Assembly (NCBI GenBank): GCA_002452745.1
Contig: DKFC01000035.1
Coordinates: 14,062-78,061, forward strand
DNA: 64,000 nucleotides
From: Firmicutes bacterium UBA6806
GTDB taxonomy: Bacteria > Bacillota > Clostridia > Peptostreptococcales > Acidaminobacteraceae
Reading direction: 5' to 3'
In this document: in pieces, positions 61,314-64,000 of the stretch
Layout of the letters: the number at the start of each line of letters is the position of its first letter
How positions within the stretch are numbered: the first letter of the stretch is position 1
The notes under the pieces: model-generated
Seen by the model: only the letters and a program-made list of their open reading frames with translations
What the model was told of the DNA's origin: nothing
Databases searched by the model: none
Translations under genes and position numbers: made by a program

Positions 61314-62705
61314 ATGGCGATAAAAATTGTCAATGGACAGATCCCCAATTTTGATAAGGGAACACTTGAGAGAGCAGATATTCTGATTGAAGCAGGCAAA
61401 ATTGTAAAAGTGGGCAGTTTTGAAGGCGATACGGATGAAATGATCGATGCAAAGGGAAGAATTGTCTCACCGGGTTTTATAGACATACACATGCACGAAG
61501 AGACCTTCGATGCAGTTTCTGGTGTGCCTTACTTCGCCTCTGTGTATGAACTTATGATGGGGTCAACCACTTGTGTTGCAGGGAATTGCGGCAATAACAG
61601 GCAATCTATTCACAGCTTTGTAGAGCATGTAAAAGAGCATGGAGCACCGGTCAATTATATGACATTCTTAGGTCATAATTACCTTAGAAGAGCTGTTGGA
61701 ATAGAAGATCGTTACAGAGCAGCTACTACGGCCGAAATTGAAAAGATGAAGGCGCTGATAGAGGCATGTATTCCCTATGGAATTGTGGGACTGTCCTATG
61801 GAATTGAGTATTCACCAGGAGTGGATTTTGATGAAATGGCGGAACTGGCAAAGGGATTTCCAAACAAGTCCTATTTGCTGTCAGCACATTTTAGGCAGGA
61901 TGCAGATGGTGCAGTTGACTCCATTGAGGAGCTGGTTCGGCTGTCTAGAGTCACTGGACATCCTATGCAGATTTCTCACATAGGAAGTTGCAGTGCTTAT
62001 GGTCACATGAAGCGCTCTTTGGAGCTGATGGCAGAGGCCAGAGCAGAGGGACTGGATATTTTGGCGGATTGTTATCCCTATGATGCCTTTGCAACCACAA
62101 TTGGATCGGCTGTATTTGATGAGGGCTGTTTTGAGCGATGGCAGAAGGGTTACGAGGCAATTTTGCTGACAGAGTCTCCCTATGCAAACCAGTTTTGCAC
62201 CAAAGAGTTGTTTGAATCGGTTAAACAGACCCACCCTAACATGATTGTTGCGGCCTTTGTAATGAATGAACACGAGGTCATAGAAGCGCTAAAAGACCCA
62301 AATGTGTTGGTGGGGAGTGATTCGCTCTACAAATTAAATCAGGGGCATCCAAGAGGAGCGGGAACGTTTCCAAGGGTTCTTGGAAGGTACGTGAGAGAAC
62401 TTGGCGCAATCCCACTAATGGATGCACTTAGACGAATGACAGTGGCACCAGCCAAGCGACTGAACCTACAGTTTAAAGGAGAAATCAAAGCGGGCTATGA
62501 TGCCGATCTTGTGATTTTTGACCCAGAGAACATCACTGATTTGGCAGATTTTGAGCACCCAACAAGTCCGCCTGCCGGAATCGACTATGTTATAATAAAT
62601 GGAGAAGTTGCTGTCGAAAAGGGCACTTTGGAGCGAAAGAATCTTGGCACTTACATTCCATTTGAGACGAGTGAGGAGCGGGTGAGTGAATCTATCTTGG
62701 ATTGA
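61314..62705 (+). CDS. N-acyl-D-amino-acid deacylase (D-aminoacylase) family amidohydrolase
   Basis: 463 aa. The amidohydrolase fold has metal motif VSPGFIDIHMHEE (near residue 55) and the D-aminoacylase-type Cys in CVAGNCGNN near 86. LSYGIEYSPG near 155, QISHIGS near 218 and VGSDSLYKLN near 331 follow. The family hydrolyses N-acyl-D-amino acids or related amides. It starts 4 bp after the M20 gene. With the two M20 enzymes, both L- and D-acyl amino acids could be covered. Confidence 0.86.
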   Translation: MAIKIVNGQIPNFDKGTLERADILIEAGKIVKVGSFEGDTDEMIDAKGRIVSPGFIDIHMHEETFDAVSGVPYFASVYELMMGSTTCVAGNCGNNRQSIHSFVEHVKEHGAPVNYMTFLGHNYLRRAVGIEDRYRAATTAEIEKMKALIEACIPYGIVGLSYGIEYSPGVDFDEMAELAKGFPNKSYLLSAHFRQDADGAVDSIEELVRLSRVTGHPMQISHIGSCSAYGHMKRSLELMAEARAEGLDILADCYPYDAFATTIGSAVFDEGCFERWQKGYEAILLTESPYANQFCTKELFESVKQTHPNMIVAAFVMNEHEVIEALKDPNVLVGSDSLYKLNQGHPRGAGTFPRVLGRYVRELGAIPLMDALRRMTVAPAKRLNLQFKGEIKAGYDADLVIFDPENITDLADFEHPTSPPAGIDYVIINGEVAVEKGTLERKNLGTYIPFETSEERVSESILD

Positions 62706-62747
62706 AATGGACGAAGTAAACTAGAATAGATGAAATCGAGGCATATC

Positions 62748-63935
62748 ATGAATGAGGAACGCAGGACATTAAATGAAGAAATTAAACAATACGCGGAGGG
62801 GTTATTGCCAGAACTCATTGAGCTGAGTGAGGCGATTTATCAGCATCCAGAATTGGGAAATGAAGAATATAACGCATCAAGACTCCATGTTGAACTGCTT
62901 AGAAAATATGGTTTTGACGTGGAAATCCCCTATTTAGGTGTAAAAACGGGGTTTAAGGCAACCTATAAAGCGGCAAAGTCAGGTGCAACAGTTGCATATT
63001 TATGTGAATACGATGCACTCCCTGGAATTGGGCATGGTTGCGGTCATAATATTTTGGGAACCACCAGCACAGGTGCGGGGATTGTTTTGAAGAAGTTTGT
63101 GGACACAGTTGGTGGGACTGTGATTGTGTTTGGGACACCTGCCGAAGAAACCAGTGGCGCAAAGGTTCTCTATGCTGATATGGGAGCTTTTGACGGCGTG
63201 GATATAGCCCTTGTGGCACATCCAAATAGCAGTTACAATCGGAGTGGACGTTCACTTGCCATGGATGCCATTCAGTTTGAGTACTTTGGCAAGACGGCCC
63301 ATGCGGCGGCAGCTCCTGAAAAGGGCATTAATGCACTGGATGCAGTTATCAATACCTTTAACAATATAAATGCATTGAGACAACAGATGCAAACAGATGC
63401 GAGAATCCACGGCGTCATCAAAGATGGAGGCAAGGCGGCAAATGTCATCCCTGAATACGCAATGGCGCAGTTTTATGTGAGAGCTCAGACAAAATCGTAT
63501 TTGACGGAACTGGTGAAGCGGGTTAAAGCCTGTGCAGAAGGTGCATCAATGGCTGCGGGAACAGAGCTCAAAATCTCGAATTACGAGTACAGCTATGACA
63601 ACTTGGTGTCAAATCAGATTTTATCAGATACATTTATGGAAGAGCTCGAAGCTGTTGGCGTGACTGATATTGAGCCGGAGAGAGATTCGTTTGGTTCTCT
63701 GGATGCTGGAAATGTCAGTCACAAATGCCCGACGATACATCCATATTTCGATATCGTTGGGAATCCAGAAGTGGTGGCACATACGAGGGAATTTGCAGAG
63801 AGCACTTTAACCGACTATGCCTATAAAAACATGGCGCTGGTTATAAGAGCGCTTTCTCAGACGGGAATGCGAGTCATGTTTGACGAAAATCTGCTAAAGG
63901 GCATAAAAGATGAATTTGCAAGCACGACCATGTAA
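62748..63935 (+). CDS. M20 family amidohydrolase (AbgA / IAA-amino-acid hydrolase type)
   Basis: 395 aa from ATG 62748, chosen because GAGG (62738-62741) lies 6 bp upstream; an in-frame ATG is at 62730. SEAIYQHPELGNEEY near the N-terminus, YLCEYDALPGIGHGCGHNILG (metal site), GTPAEETSGAKVLYADMGAFD and AHPNSSYNRSGRSLAMD are typical of M20D amidohydrolases. Members cleave aminoacyl amides such as p-aminobenzoyl-glutamate or N-acyl amino acids. Last gene of the operon, followed by a strong terminator. Confidence 0.9.
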   Translation: MNEERRTLNEEIKQYAEGLLPELIELSEAIYQHPELGNEEYNASRLHVELLRKYGFDVEIPYLGVKTGFKATYKAAKSGATVAYLCEYDALPGIGHGCGHNILGTTSTGAGIVLKKFVDTVGGTVIVFGTPAEETSGAKVLYADMGAFDGVDIALVAHPNSSYNRSGRSLAMDAIQFEYFGKTAHAAAAPEKGINALDAVINTFNNINALRQQMQTDARIHGVIKDGGKAANVIPEYAMAQFYVRAQTKSYLTELVKRVKACAEGASMAAGTELKISNYEYSYDNLVSNQILSDTFMEELEAVGVTDIEPERDSFGSLDAGNVSHKCPTIHPYFDIVGNPEVVAHTREFAESTLTDYAYKNMALVIRALSQTGMRVMFDENLLKGIKDEFASTTM

Positions 63936-63962
63936 CAATAGACTTAAAACTCACACACATTG

Positions 63963-63996
63963 AAAAACGCCTTCGATTTTATTCGAAGGCGTTTTT
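63963..63996. terminator. terminator of the N-acyl amino acid operon
   Basis: AAAAACGCCTTCGA and TCGAAGGCGTTTTT form a 14-bp stem with a 6-nt loop; flanking A and T runs make it bidirectional. Confidence 0.95.
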
Positions 63997-64000
63997 CGTG

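Noticed and set aside
1..64000. CRISPR arrays, intact insertion sequences, prophage or integrase genes
   Set aside because: No regularly spaced repeats, transposase or integrase reading frames were found on either strand.

Overview
The window is chromosomal DNA of a low-GC, Gram-positive-type anaerobe of the class Clostridia. The evidence is the Firmicutes gene orders mnmE-mnmG-rsmG-parA-parB, tadA-tRNA-ffs-dnaX-ebfC-recR and rpsF-ssb-rpsR-(DUF2232)-gdpP-rplI-dnaB, the long SRP RNA with an Alu domain, the purine-rich Shine-Dalgarno sites and the absence of outer-membrane components in the pilus locus. A Fusibacter/Acidaminobacter-like lineage is possible, but that is a guess. All genes except one GNAT gene are on the + strand. 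The mnmE-to-parB order is typical of the neighbourhood of oriC, so the left end probably lies a few kb from the origin (dnaA itself is not in the window).

Layout. 1-8.4 kb: tRNA-modification and rRNA-methylation genes, then parA-parB with two parS sites, embedded in two very AT-rich gene-poor stretches (3075-4110 and 5765-7458) that hold gene relics and a possible short RNA; then a lipid kinase. 8.5-12.8 kb: a regulator of sigma-54-activator architecture with a dead ATPase, and an unusual four-gene operon (two MerR-like HTH/coiled-coil proteins, a coiled-coil protein, a membrane-anchored OmpA-domain protein). 12.9-22.4 kb: tRNA-Arg, methyltransferase, tadA, tRNA-Ser, SRP RNA, two large HD-GYP sensor proteins, dnaX-ebfC-recR. 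22.5-34.5 kb: a GNAT and a sugar locus: ROK regulator, unknown protein, D-lyxose isomerase, PfkB kinase, YesMN-type two-component system, a catalytically dead ABC ATPase, and a complete ribose-type ABC transporter. 34.7-40.4 kb: a compact Tad/Flp type IVc pilus operon. 40.4-45.3 kb: a histidine-kinase-like protein without its phospho-acceptor His, an RlmL/YpsC-type methyltransferase, a secreted beta-propeller-like protein, CvpA. 45.4-57.7 kb: YedF/DUF3343/DUF951, rpsF-ssb-rpsR, DUF2232, gdpP, rplI, a MoxR-DUF58-transglutaminase cassette, dnaB, GNAT. 57.9-64 kb: an IclR-controlled operon for uptake and deacylation of N-acyl amino acids (YfcC-type carrier, two M20 hydrolases, a D-aminoacylase).

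Two themes stand out. First, several signalling or motor proteins keep the fold but have lost catalytic residues: the sigma-54-type AAA+ protein, one HD-GYP protein, the ABC protein next to the two-component system, the CpaE-like protein, and the PAS/kinase/receiver protein. Second, several intergenic regions carry clear operator-like symmetry: a near-palindrome before the four-gene operon, a shared TTTACAT/ATGTAAA palindrome before the HD-GYP pair and before the pilus operon, and a tandem 19-bp GTTC/GAAC repeat before the iclR gene. The best candidates for something undescribed are the four-gene HTH/coiled-coil/OmpA operon and the pseudo-ABC plus two-component module of the sugar locus.
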